A stretch of DNA of 64,000 nucleotides from contig NZ_JAGINT010000002.1 in the NCBI RefSeq assembly GCF_017876295.1, forward strand, positions 3,968,001 through 4,032,000. Direction: 5' to 3'. Source of the stretch: Kribbella aluminosa. GTDB lineage: Bacteria; Actinomycetota; Actinomycetes; Propionibacteriales; Kribbellaceae. The notes under the pieces were generated by a model. The model did not search any database. It was not told the origin of the DNA and saw only the letters and a program-made list of their open reading frames with translations. Positions 44,421-51,758 of this stretch are shown here, piece after piece. Within the stretch, counting starts at the first letter, position 1, and the number at the start of each line of letters is the position of its first letter. A program made the position numbers and the translations under genes.

Positions 44421-45752
44421 ATGACAACTTCCTCCCCACCGGCGGGTCTGACCGCCGCCCCGCCGTCCTGGCACTCGACCCGGCGGGCCCGGCTTGGCTG
44501 GTACGGCTATGACTGGGCCAACTCCGTCTTCACCACCAGCGTGACGTCCGTCTTCTTCGGCCCGTACCTGACCGACGCGGCCCGCGCTGGCGCCGGTCCG
44601 GATGGATCGATCCACCCACTCGGCATCGGTATCTCGGCGGCGTCGTACGTACCGTTCGTGATCGGCCTGTCGGTGTTCCTGCAGATATTCGTGCTGCCCA
44701 CCGCTGCGGCGCTGACCACTCGGCATCACAAGGGCCGCCTGCTCGGAGTGCTGCTGCTGGTGGGCGGCGGTGCGGCGACCGCGATGTACACGATCGGCGA
44801 GACCGACTACCTGCTCGGTGGCGCGCTGTTCGTACTGGCGACGATCGCACTCGGCGGCTCGATCACGGTCTGCAACACGTACCTGCCGGTGATCGCACCA
44901 CCGGAGCGGCAGGATCGTACGTCGGCCGAGGCCTCGGCGGCCGGGTTCCTCAGCGCCGGGCTGATCCTGATCGTCGACCTGGTCGTCTACAACAGCCATG
45001 ACCGGCTCGGTCTGACCGAGAGCGAAGCGATCCGGATCATCATGATGACCGCCGGTCTGTGGTGGCTGGTGTTCGGCGGCGTTTCGGTGATGCTGTTGCG
45101 CGGGTACGGCGCCCCGGCCGCCACTGCGGTCGAGCGGGTCGGCTCGTATCGACTGCTCGGCCGGGCGCTGCGCGACCTGCGCAGGTATCCGGCCGCCGGC
45201 TGGTTCCTGGCCGCGTTCCTGCTGTACTTCAACGGCGTCCAGGCCGTCACGGGTCTGGTCGGAACGTACGCGGTCGAGGCGCTCCGGCTCGAGCTCGACC
45301 AGGTGATCATCGCCGTGCTGGTCGTCCAGTTCGCCGCGGTCCTCGGTACGGCCGCGCTGGGGCGGGTGGCCGAGCGGTACGGCGGCCGCACGGTGCTGGT
45401 GGGGTCCGTCGTGTTCTGGTGTGCCGTGATCATCACCGGCGGCGTGCTTCCGGCCGGCTGGTTCGGCGGCTTCCTCGCCCTGTGTGTCAGCGCGGGTCTG
45501 GTAGTCGGCGGGACATATGCGTTGTCCCGCTCGGTCTTCATTCGGCTGGTGCCGCAGAACCGCGTACCCGAGTACGTCGGCATCTTCGAGACAGTCAATC
45601 GATGTCTCGGGTTCCTCGGCCCAGCTGCCTTCGGCCTGGTCCTGCAGTGGAGTGGCAACTACCGGATGGCCTGGTTGTCCATCCTCGTCTTCATGGTGGC
45701 TGGTGCTGTCACGTTGGTCGCCGCGCCCCGGCCGGAGGTGTCCCATGGCTGA
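44421..45752 (+). CDS. MFS transporter of the Atg22/UMF1-like type
   Basis: The 443-residue protein has about 12 membrane segments. GWYGYDWANSVFTTSVTSVF at the N-terminus is the hallmark of the UMF1/Atg22-like group, which includes amino-acid and unknown-solute exporters. TAALGRVAERYGGRTVLVG is the MFS loop motif. It starts directly under the TetR operator and overlaps the ATP-grasp gene by 8 bases, so transport is linked to the product of that enzyme. Confidence 0.88.
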   Translation: MTTSSPPAGLTAAPPSWHSTRRARLGWYGYDWANSVFTTSVTSVFFGPYLTDAARAGAGPDGSIHPLGIGISAASYVPFVIGLSVFLQIFVLPTAAALTTRHHKGRLLGVLLLVGGGAATAMYTIGETDYLLGGALFVLATIALGGSITVCNTYLPVIAPPERQDRTSAEASAAGFLSAGLILIVDLVVYNSHDRLGLTESEAIRIIMMTAGLWWLVFGGVSVMLLRGYGAPAATAVERVGSYRLLGRALRDLRRYPAAGWFLAAFLLYFNGVQAVTGLVGTYAVEALRLELDQVIIAVLVVQFAAVLGTAALGRVAERYGGRTVLVGSVVFWCAVIITGGVLPAGWFGGFLALCVSAGLVVGGTYALSRSVFIRLVPQNRVPEYVGIFETVNRCLGFLGPAAFGLVLQWSGNYRMAWLSILVFMVAGAVTLVAAPRPEVSHG

Positions 45753-46974
45753 GCTCCGGGTACTGCTGACCGAGGCGACCAGTGCCTCGGCGCGCGAAGT
45801 GCTCACAGTGCTCGGTCGCCGTGGCCACTCCGTCGACGTTCTGCACAGCGGAGGTGTCTCGCTCACGGCCCGATCACGCTGGGTGCGGCGCCGGTACCCG
45901 AGCCCGGCTTTCGCAGCTGATCCGCTCGCGTACCTCGAACGGCTCCGGGAGATCCTGACCAGCGCCGAGTACGACGTCGTGCTGCCGACGCATGAGCAGT
46001 TGGTGGCGTTGTCCCGCTTTGCGGACGAGTTCGATGCCTTGGCCGGGCTTGCGGTTCCGCCCTTCGCCGCGGTCCGCGTGCTGCAGGACAAGGCGGCTGC
46101 GGCCGATGTGCTCGATCGGCTCGGCCTGCCGCAGCCGGCCACCCGGCTGGTGCATGGCACCGGTGAGCTCGGCGCCGTTGCCGACCTGCTGCCGGCCTAC
46201 GTCAAGTTGCCGGTGGCAACATCCAGTCGGGGAGTCTGGCTCGTCGAGAACCCCGAGCAGCTTGCCGGAATCGCCGAGCTGCCGGCCGTCCAGGAGACGT
46301 TCGCTGCCGGTGGTGCGGTCCTGGTGCAGCAACCCGTGTCCGGAACGTTGCTGATGGTGCAGGCGGTGTACGACCACGGCCGGTTGGTCGGCGCGCACAC
46401 CGCAATCCGCCGGCGCGAGGGTGTGCAGGGCAGTGCGTCCGCGAAGGAGTCGGTCGTACGCCCAGATGTCGTCGAGCACCTGACCCGGCTCGGGGAAGAG
46501 CTCCAGTGGCACGGTCCGCTCTCGATCGACGCCATCCTGGACGAGCATGACCAGCCGCGCTACATCGACGTCAATCCGCGACTGGTCGAACCGGTGAACG
46601 CCGAGTTGGCCGGCGCCGATCTGGTCGACCGCTGGCTGACTGTGTCCCGTGGCGGGCAGCCCGGTCCGCTCCCGGCCGCGCGTTCGGGCATCCGTACCCA
46701 CATGCTGTTGATGGCGATCTTGCGGCACGCCGAAGTCGGTCTCGGTCGGCGGGCGATCGCCGGCGAGCTGATGGCCGCCGTACGTCGCCGCGGTTGGTAC
46801 GCCGGGAGTGCGGAGGAACTGCTGCCGATTCGGGAGGATCCGGTCGGCGCCGTCTTCCTGGTCGCGATCACCGGTCTGCTGCTGGTTTCGCCGGCGCTCT
46901 GGAAGCGGCTCGGTGGCAATGGGCCGCCGGCTCACACCCTCAGTCCGGAGGGCTGGCAGCGGCTGATCGGCTGA
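45745..46974 (+). CDS. ATP-grasp ligase-like protein with C-terminal hydrophobic segment
   Basis: The 409-residue protein resembles carboxylate-amine ligases of the CPSase-L/biotin carboxylase type: a preATP-grasp start (LRVLLTEATSASAREVLTVLGRRGHSVDVL), ATP-binding region LPAYVKLPVATSSRGVWLV, and the metal-binding signature IDVNPRLVEPVNAE. A hydrophobic stretch AVFLVAITGLLLVSPALW at about residues 369-386 may anchor it to the membrane. No substrate can be named. It overlaps the MFS gene, so a product made by this ligase may be the exported solute. A peptide- or amino-acid-ligase role is inference. Confidence 0.75.
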   Translation: MAELRVLLTEATSASAREVLTVLGRRGHSVDVLHSGGVSLTARSRWVRRRYPSPAFAADPLAYLERLREILTSAEYDVVLPTHEQLVALSRFADEFDALAGLAVPPFAAVRVLQDKAAAADVLDRLGLPQPATRLVHGTGELGAVADLLPAYVKLPVATSSRGVWLVENPEQLAGIAELPAVQETFAAGGAVLVQQPVSGTLLMVQAVYDHGRLVGAHTAIRRREGVQGSASAKESVVRPDVVEHLTRLGEELQWHGPLSIDAILDEHDQPRYIDVNPRLVEPVNAELAGADLVDRWLTVSRGGQPGPLPAARSGIRTHMLLMAILRHAEVGLGRRAIAGELMAAVRRRGWYAGSAEELLPIREDPVGAVFLVAITGLLLVSPALWKRLGGNGPPAHTLSPEGWQRLIG

Positions 46975-47074
46975 CCGCGGCTTGTCCTGCCGCCCGGGCA
47001 GCGACGAGGTCTTGCCGTCCGGGCTGGGCGGCTCTACCTTGCCAGGTGCGAGCTAGTGTTTCGGGGTCGGAGAC

Positions 47075-48085
47075 GTGGCTGTCATCGGAGCAGGTGCAGA
47101 CGCCGAGGTGGCGAGGATCGCGGCTGAGCTGGGGTTGAGCGGTGACGCGCTGGCGCACCTGCGCGCACTCGCGGAAGCCGGCCCATCGGCCACGCCGGTC
47201 GACCTGCTCCAGTTCGCGGCGGGCGATCCGGACGGGGTACTCGTCCGCCTCGGGCTGAGTGATGACGATCGGCTGGACACGCTCGCGAACCGGCCTGATC
47301 CGGTGCGCGACGCCGATCTGTGGTGGCTGCTGGAGCGCTGTCACCATCAGCTCGTCCAGCGGTTGGGGACGACCGGCCCGTTGCCGCCCTGGCCGGACCT
47401 CCCGACCGGAACCGGCGCGGTCGGCCGCTTCCTCTATGTCTGGGCGTTCCTGACCACGGTTCCCGCCGTACGCCGGTACCACGCGGACCGCGGCATCGCC
47501 GACGCCGACTCGTGGCCGATCCTCGCGGTTCTCGGCGCGCAGCTGGCGAACCACCGGGAACTGTACGGCGAGGGCGGCCTGCACACGCAGAACTGGATGA
47601 CCCACCACTTCCGCGGCGCCATCTACGCCCTCGACCGCCTGCACTTCGAACGCCAGCGCTGCTGGTACGACGCCACCGACCAAGGCGGCCCCGCGCTCGG
47701 TGAAGCCGTGCTCGGCCTGCACATCCCGGAGGGCCGGCTCACACCCGACTCGGTCGACGCCGCGCTGGACCGCGCCCGCGCCTTCTTCCGGACGCACTAC
47801 CCCGAGGAGGACTACCGCTTCGCCACCTGCGTGTCCTGGGTCCTCGACCCCCAGCTGACCGGGTACCTGGCCGCCGACACCAACCTCGTCCGCTTCCAGC
47901 AACGCTTCACGCTGCTCCCCGCCGCCGCCAAGGACGACCGCGCCACGGTGGTCGAGTTCCTCTTCAAACAACCGCTCGCCGACCTCGACTCGTTGCCGCG
48001 GACAACGACCCTCCAGCGCGCGGTCGTCGATCACATCCGCCGCGACCGCCCGTGGCATTTCCGTACCGGCTGGTTTCCCCTCTAG
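47075..48085 (+). CDS. Acyltransferase domain protein (NAT_N / GNAT_C type)
   Basis: The 336-residue protein has an N-terminal helical region (EVARIAAELGLSGDALAHLRALA) and a C-terminal half with YVWAFLTTVPAVRRYHADRG, LYGEGGLHTQNWMTHHFRG and a VLGLHIPEGRLTP strand. This fits the N-acyltransferase N-terminal plus GNAT-like C-terminal pair found in many actinobacteria. The acyl donor and acceptor are unknown. The start is GTG after GGTCGGAG. It ends 13 bases before a sirtuin gene. Assignment rests on overall pattern rather than a single diagnostic motif. Confidence 0.65.
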   Translation: MAVIGAGADAEVARIAAELGLSGDALAHLRALAEAGPSATPVDLLQFAAGDPDGVLVRLGLSDDDRLDTLANRPDPVRDADLWWLLERCHHQLVQRLGTTGPLPPWPDLPTGTGAVGRFLYVWAFLTTVPAVRRYHADRGIADADSWPILAVLGAQLANHRELYGEGGLHTQNWMTHHFRGAIYALDRLHFERQRCWYDATDQGGPALGEAVLGLHIPEGRLTPDSVDAALDRARAFFRTHYPEEDYRFATCVSWVLDPQLTGYLAADTNLVRFQQRFTLLPAAAKDDRATVVEFLFKQPLADLDSLPRTTTLQRAVVDHIRRDRPWHFRTGWFPL

Positions 48086-48098
48086 GTACGCTGGGACG

Positions 48099-48995
48099 GT
48101 GCGTTCTCGTCCGACATTGGAGTGGGCCCCAGGCCCCGACGTGCTGGCGTTGCAGCCGGGGGCGACGGACGTCGGGCCGGTCGCCGAGGTGGTCAGCGGC
48201 GGGGGAGTCGTCGTACTCAGTGGTGCCGGGCTGTCGACCGAGTCGGGCATCCCGGACTACCGCGGCGAGACCGGTAGCCTGCGGACGCACACCCCGATGA
48301 CGTACGGCGACTTCACCGGCAGCGAGGCAGCCCGGCAGCGGTACTGGGCGCGCAGCCACCTCGGCTGGCGGACCATCGCCCGCGCCCACCCGAACGACGG
48401 CCACCGCGCCGTCGCCGCGCTGCGGGCCCGCGGCAACCTGAGCGGGATCATCAGCCAGAACGTCGACGGCCTGCACCAGGCGGCCGGGGCCCGCGACGTC
48501 ATCGAGCTGCACGGCAACCTCGACCGGATCATCTGCCTCGACTGCGGTACGGCGTCAGCCCGCGAGATCCTGGACCGCCGGCTGCGGGCGGCCAACCAGG
48601 CGTTCACGGCCGAGTCGACCCGGATCAACCCGGACGGCGACGTCGAGCTGCCCGAGGAGGTCGTCCGGACGTTCACCGTCGTCCCGTGCACGGTCTGCGG
48701 CGGCGTCCTCAAACCCGACGTGGTGTTCTTCGGCGAGAACGTCCCGCGGAGCCGCGTGCAGCGCTGCTACGACCTGATCGACGACGCGAACGCCGTCCTG
48801 GTCCTCGGCTCGTCCCTGACCGTGATGTCCGGGTTCCGCTTCGTCCGGCACGCCGCCAAGGCCGGTACGCCGGTGCTGATCATCAACCAGGGCCTGACCC
48901 GCGGCGACCCGTATGCGACCTATCGGGTGAACCTCCCGCTCGGCCAGGCTCTCACCCAAGTGCTGGCAGAAACCACCGGGCCGAGCCACGCGTGA
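48099..48995 (+). CDS. NAD-dependent protein deacylase (sirtuin, Sir2 family)
   Basis: Sirtuins remove acyl groups from lysines using NAD. The NAD-binding motif GAGLSTESGIPDYRG is at residues 42-56, and SQNVDGLH is followed by the catalytic histidine H138. Zinc cysteines are C146/C149 and C197/C200. Further motifs are GGVLKPDVVFFGE and GSSLTVMSGF. Length is 298 residues. TACGCT at 48087-48092 sits six bases before the GTG, a leaderless-type promoter, though read-through from the acyltransferase gene is also likely. Confidence 0.95.
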   Translation: MRSRPTLEWAPGPDVLALQPGATDVGPVAEVVSGGGVVVLSGAGLSTESGIPDYRGETGSLRTHTPMTYGDFTGSEAARQRYWARSHLGWRTIARAHPNDGHRAVAALRARGNLSGIISQNVDGLHQAAGARDVIELHGNLDRIICLDCGTASAREILDRRLRAANQAFTAESTRINPDGDVELPEEVVRTFTVVPCTVCGGVLKPDVVFFGENVPRSRVQRCYDLIDDANAVLVLGSSLTVMSGFRFVRHAAKAGTPVLIINQGLTRGDPYATYRVNLPLGQALTQVLAETTGPSHA

Positions 48996-49035
48996 GGTGG
49001 CCCGGCCCGGAGTCCGCAGTACGGATTGGAAAGGG

Positions 49036-50040
49036 TCAGCGTTGCGCGCTGGTCCGTACGCGGTTCTTGGAGGCCTCGAGGGCCAGGGGTGACGCTGCGG
49101 CCTCCTTCGCCAGCGCGCGGGCCTTGGCGGCCCAGGCGGACTGCTCGGCCGGGGTGACGACGGCCGGCTTCCCGGTCAGCGTCTTGTAGGTGAGCGCGGC
49201 CATCCCGGCCTCGCCCTCGAAGCGCGGGTGGTAGTTCAGCGCACGGAGCAGGTTGATGTCCTTGCCCTGGATCCACGCCTGGCCGTCCGGCGCACAGGCG
49301 TCGTGCCCGGTGGACGGCCCGAAGGTGTCGACGTACGTCGCCCCGCCGGCGGCGGCCGCGTTCGAGACGGCGGTGTTCAGCGCCTGCTCGATCGAGTACA
49401 GGTAGCCGTAGTCGCCGTCCGCGAAGGGCAGGATCGACGGGCAGGTGCCGTGCTCCGGCGCGATCTTCGGGTACCCGACCAGCACGATCGTGGCCTTCGG
49501 TGACCGCGCCCGGATGCCCTGCACCACGATCGCGATCCGGGTCTGTGTCTGGGCGATCTTCTGCCGCAGTGTGTCCACGCCGTTGACGGTGAAGTGTGCC
49601 CGGCAGGGCGCCCCGGTCGGGTCGGAGGCCCGGAGCCCCGGGCAGGTGCCGATGATGTTGCCGAACACGCCGAAGTCGTTCCCACCGATCCCGAGGGTGA
49701 CGAGGTCGGTGTCCGGCGTCAGCGCATCGAACTGCGGTCCGGCGGTGCCGAGGATCGTGCTCTGCGGCTGCGTCATGTTGGTGGTGTCGGCACCGCCGCA
49801 GCTCACGTCGGTGAACCGGTGCACGCCCAGCGCCTCGGCGAGTTGCTTCGGGTAGTTGCTGTACGAGCGCGCACAGCCGAGAGACAGCAGATCGGCGAGC
49901 GGGACGAACGGCGCCGACGTGTACGAGTCGCCGAGTGCGACGTACCGCGTGAACCGGGGCGTCGCGGACGCCTGGGCGACCGGCACGCAACCCAGCAGTG
50001 CGACTGCCGCGTAGGCAGCGATCAGACGGCGTAGCTTCAC
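49036..50040 (-). CDS. Secreted SGNH/GDSL-family hydrolase
   Basis: A Sec-type signal peptide (KLRRLIAAYAAVALLGCVPVAQASA) precedes the SGNH hydrolase blocks: block I YVALGDSYTS with the catalytic Ser, block III GIGGNDFG, and block V with His in LNYHPRFEGE. The 334-residue protein is most like Streptomyces-type extracellular lipase/esterases with cysteine pairs (GCARSY, VSCGG, TCPGL, PCRAH, TCPS, DACAPD). A cysteine also follows at the end of the hydrophobic core, but the context LLGC VPV makes lipidation possible only as an alternative. GGGGAGG precedes the GTG. Confidence 0.9.
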   Translation of the reverse strand: MKLRRLIAAYAAVALLGCVPVAQASATPRFTRYVALGDSYTSAPFVPLADLLSLGCARSYSNYPKQLAEALGVHRFTDVSCGGADTTNMTQPQSTILGTAGPQFDALTPDTDLVTLGIGGNDFGVFGNIIGTCPGLRASDPTGAPCRAHFTVNGVDTLRQKIAQTQTRIAIVVQGIRARSPKATIVLVGYPKIAPEHGTCPSILPFADGDYGYLYSIEQALNTAVSNAAAAGGATYVDTFGPSTGHDACAPDGQAWIQGKDINLLRALNYHPRFEGEAGMAALTYKTLTGKPAVVTPAEQSAWAAKARALAKEAAASPLALEASKNRVRTSAQR

Positions 50041-50158
50041 GAGACCTCCCCATGCTCACCAGTGCGCGGCCCACCCTAAGTTGAGTCACTCCACGATTAC
50101 AAGGGGTGATCCCCGACCTGATGCGCGCGATCGGTCCCGGGCATGGAATCCTGCTGCC

Positions 50159-51121
50159 ATGCGTGTCTGGCACGGATTGGACCAGGTGAGCCCGGAGCTC
50201 GGGCCGACGGTGGTCACCATCGGCAACTTCGACGGCGTGCACCGCGGCCACCAGGAGGTGCTCGCGCACGCCCGCGCGCGGGCGGCGGAGCTGGGCGGAC
50301 TGCCGGTGGTCGCGATGACGTTCGACCCGCACCCGATGCGGGTGCTGCGGCCGGACCACGCGCCGCTGATGCTCAGCGACCCCGAGCAACGCGCCGAGCT
50401 GCTCGGCGCCGCCGGTGCGGACGCGGTGCTGATCCTCCCGTTCACCAGGGAGGTGTCGAACTGGTCGCCGGAGGAGTTCATCGAGCGCACGCTGGTGAAC
50501 ACCCTGCACGCGAAGGCGATCGTGGTCGGCGAGAACTTCCGCTTCGGGCACAAGGCCGCCGGTCACGTCGACACCCTCGTCCAGGCGGGAACGCAGTACG
50601 GCTTCCAGGTCGAGGGGCTGAGCCTGGCGGGGGACCAGCAGCCCTGGTCGTCGACGTACATCCGGCAGAAGCTCGCGGACGGTGACGTCGAGGCGGCCGC
50701 GGAGGCGCTCGGCCGGCCGCTGCGGGTGACCGGCGTGGTCGTCGAGGGCGACAAGCGCGGCCGCGAGCTCGGGTACCCGACCGCGAACATCCCGGCGGAC
50801 CCGGGCGCCGCGGTCCCGCAGGACGGCGTGTACGCCGGGTGGCTCACCGTGCTCACGCCCGCGCCCGGCGCCCCGGCGTACCCGGATCCGCTGCCGGCCG
50901 CGATCAGTGTCGGGTCCAACCCGACGTTCGACGGCCTGGACCGGCGGGTGGAGTCGTACGTGCTGGACCGCGACGACCTCGAGCTGTACGGCGCCAAGGT
51001 CGCGATCGACTTCGTCGCCCGGCTGCGCGGCACCCAGATCCGGTTTGCCAGCATCGACGAGCTGCTCGTCCAGATGAAGGCGGACGTGGACGGCGCGCGG
51101 CGCACCCTTGACACTGATTAG
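50159..51121 (+). CDS. ribF: Bifunctional riboflavin kinase / FMN adenylyltransferase
   Basis: RibF makes FMN and FAD from riboflavin. The N-terminal FAD synthetase domain has GNFDGVHRGHQ (residues 22-32) and SSTYIRQKLADGDV. The C-terminal riboflavin kinase domain has GRELGYPTANI, DGVYAGWL and SVGSNPTFDG. I choose the ATG at 50159 (MRVWHGLDQV), giving 320 residues; an upstream start at 50081 adds a non-conserved tail. The position between truB and rpsO regions is common in bacteria, though accessory genes intervene here. Confidence 0.96.
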   Translation: MRVWHGLDQVSPELGPTVVTIGNFDGVHRGHQEVLAHARARAAELGGLPVVAMTFDPHPMRVLRPDHAPLMLSDPEQRAELLGAAGADAVLILPFTREVSNWSPEEFIERTLVNTLHAKAIVVGENFRFGHKAAGHVDTLVQAGTQYGFQVEGLSLAGDQQPWSSTYIRQKLADGDVEAAAEALGRPLRVTGVVVEGDKRGRELGYPTANIPADPGAAVPQDGVYAGWLTVLTPAPGAPAYPDPLPAAISVGSNPTFDGLDRRVESYVLDRDDLELYGAKVAIDFVARLRGTQIRFASIDELLVQMKADVDGARRTLDTD

Positions 51122-51238
51122 GGCGCCGCGTCCACGGACTGATACGCTGGCTGCTGCCGTCTGAACGGCCGCGGACCGAGAGTGCTCGGGTGAAGAATGC
51201 CCCGGTGCGCCGCGCAACCGGAAATCGAGAGGACATCT

Positions 51239-51511
51239 GTGTCAGCTGTTGACGCTGCTACGAAGAAGAAGATCATGGGCGAGTACGCCCTGACCGAGGG
51301 CGACACCGGGTCCCCCGAGGTCCAGGTCGCGCTGCTGACCCACCGGATCAGCCACCTGACCGAGCACCTCAAGGAGCACAAGCACGACCACCACAGCCGT
51401 CGTGGCCTGCTGCTGCTCGTCGGTCAGCGCCGCCGGCTGCTGAACTACCTGGCGAAGAAGGACATCAACCGCTACCGGTCCCTGATCGAGCGGCTCGGTC
51501 TGCGCCGATGA
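51239..51511 (+). CDS. rpsO: 30S ribosomal protein S15
   Basis: S15 binds 16S rRNA early in 30S assembly. The 90-residue protein has GDTGSPEVQVALLTHRI and the basic HHSRRGLLLLVGQRRRLLNYL tract, with KDINRYRSLIERLGLRR at the end. The GTG at 51239 follows AGAGGA. It is followed by a terminator and then pnp, the conserved pair. Confidence 0.97.
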   Translation: MSAVDAATKKKIMGEYALTEGDTGSPEVQVALLTHRISHLTEHLKEHKHDHHSRRGLLLLVGQRRRLLNYLAKKDINRYRSLIERLGLRR

Positions 51512-51518
51512 CGTCGCG

Positions 51519-51552
51519 AGGAGCGGCCTCCCGATTCCGGGTGGCCGCTCTT
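51519..51552 (+). terminator. Hairpin terminator after rpsO
   Basis: AGGAGCGGCC pairs with GGCCGCTCTT (one G-T wobble) around a 14-base loop, starting 7 bases after the rpsO stop. It probably ends most rpsO transcripts or sets their 3' end. The remaining gap to pnp (51553-51743) is a long leader with several smaller self-complementary stretches, for example around 51620-51650. Confidence 0.7.
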
Positions 51553-51743
51553 GGCGTATCCGCGCCCAGGCGCGGATCGACAACTGAATAAAGACGTAAG
51601 TACGAGGCGACGCGAAGCGCGTGGCGGGACCACGACCGGTCCTCGGTAGTGGCTTTCGGGTGACAGTTCACCCGCGGGCCTCGATCGAAGACCGGCACCC
51701 CGGAAGCTCGCGCCTCGCAGTCGTCACACTGCTAGAGAGGGGT

Positions 51744-51758
51744 ATCCCGTGTCGGGAT
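51744..51758 (+). promoter_or_regulatory. Hairpin enclosing the pnp start codon
   Basis: ATCCCG and CGGGAT form a 6-bp stem around TGT, and the pnp GTG is split between stem and loop. GAGAGGGG, the ribosome binding site, is just upstream. Such a hairpin could limit translation initiation. pnp is autoregulated through its leader in other bacteria, so a control role is plausible. Confidence 0.5.

Noticed and set aside
48976..49005. CCGGGCC/GGCCCGG hairpin at the end of the sirtuin gene as a terminator
   Set aside because: The 7-bp stem lies across the stop codon and such GC-only stems are common by chance in this DNA.
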